A stretch of 64,000 bases of DNA from Acinetobacter portensis (GTDB taxonomy: Bacteria; Pseudomonadota; Gammaproteobacteria; Pseudomonadales; Moraxellaceae), in NCBI RefSeq assembly GCF_009372215.1, contig NZ_LWRV01000032.1, forward strand, positions 24,819 to 88,818. Reading direction: 5' to 3'. Positions 63,994 to 64,000 of the stretch are shown piece by piece. The position numbers and the translations under genes were made by a program. Every line of letters begins with the position of its first letter. The first letter of the stretch is position 1. The notes beneath the pieces were generated by a model. That model saw only the letters and a list, made by a program, of their open reading frames with translations, had not been told where the DNA came from and made no database searches.

Positions 63994-64000
63994 CAGATTT

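Overview
The window is a low-GC (high 30s percent by eye) gammaproteobacterial chromosome segment. Gene content and protein style fit Acinetobacter or a close Moraxellaceae relative: Slam-dependent hemophilin haem locus, DUF3649/PepSY siderophore operon, PlsB, LpxB, PilU and DUF2058 proteins. I could not assign a species from sequence alone. No rRNA, tRNA, CRISPR array, complete IS or prophage was seen.

Layout. 1-13.4 kb: the end of rodA; a tandem glycine riboswitch that drives a DadA-type dehydrogenase; a LysR relic beside an AEC transporter; ispF overlapping a phosphatase-like gene; a first DAHP synthase; a TSUP exporter; a Fur-box siderophore receptor operon (receptor, DUF3649, PepSY, small membrane protein); and lpxB. 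13.4-20 kb: a LysR gene divergent from an operon-like run of acyl-CoA dehydrogenase, APH-like kinase, histidine phosphatase and SDR, which resembles the ACAD10/11 type of 4-hydroxyacyl-CoA breakdown. It is followed by a Fur-box secreted repeat protein and a membrane desaturase. 20-29 kb: a signal-peptide Fes-like esterase under a Fur box, an SGNH hydrolase, a UDG-superfamily protein, a divergent MocR/EamA pair, a phospholipase D lipoprotein gene broken by an in-frame stop, and class III alcohol dehydrogenase. 29-34 kb: a GGDEF-EAL protein, then a second DAHP synthase behind a long leader that holds a terminator, mutually exclusive stems and a 31-codon peptide rich in Tyr, Phe and Trp; then a lone pilU-like gene. 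34-45.4 kb (mostly minus strand): gcvH, MaoC, ABC exporter, DUF2058, DUF1275, sstT, SulP permease, a BigR/SqrR-like ArsR repressor and plsB. 45.7-54.4 kb: cysK, LysR, EamA, DUF2147, an alcohol dehydrogenase and tauABCD. 54.8-64 kb: a haem-uptake island: FecI-type sigma factor, FecR, STN-containing TonB receptor, hemophilin, Slam, haem oxygenase, a DUF454 protein and a TonB receptor that stops inside its plug domain at the window edge.

Three themes recur. Iron: six Fur-like sites mark the siderophore receptor, the esterase, the small repeat protein, the sigma factor, the hemophore and the last receptor. Sulfur: TSUP, SulP with a dithiol repressor, cysK and tauABCD. Aromatic supply: two DAHP synthase paralogues, only one of which has the elaborate leader.

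The observations I consider most worth testing are the aroG leader (31333-31693), the Fur-linked cysteine repeat protein (18434-18781), the acyl-CoA dehydrogenase/kinase/phosphatase operon (14394-18341) and the insulated hemophore unit inside the haem island (59729-60722).
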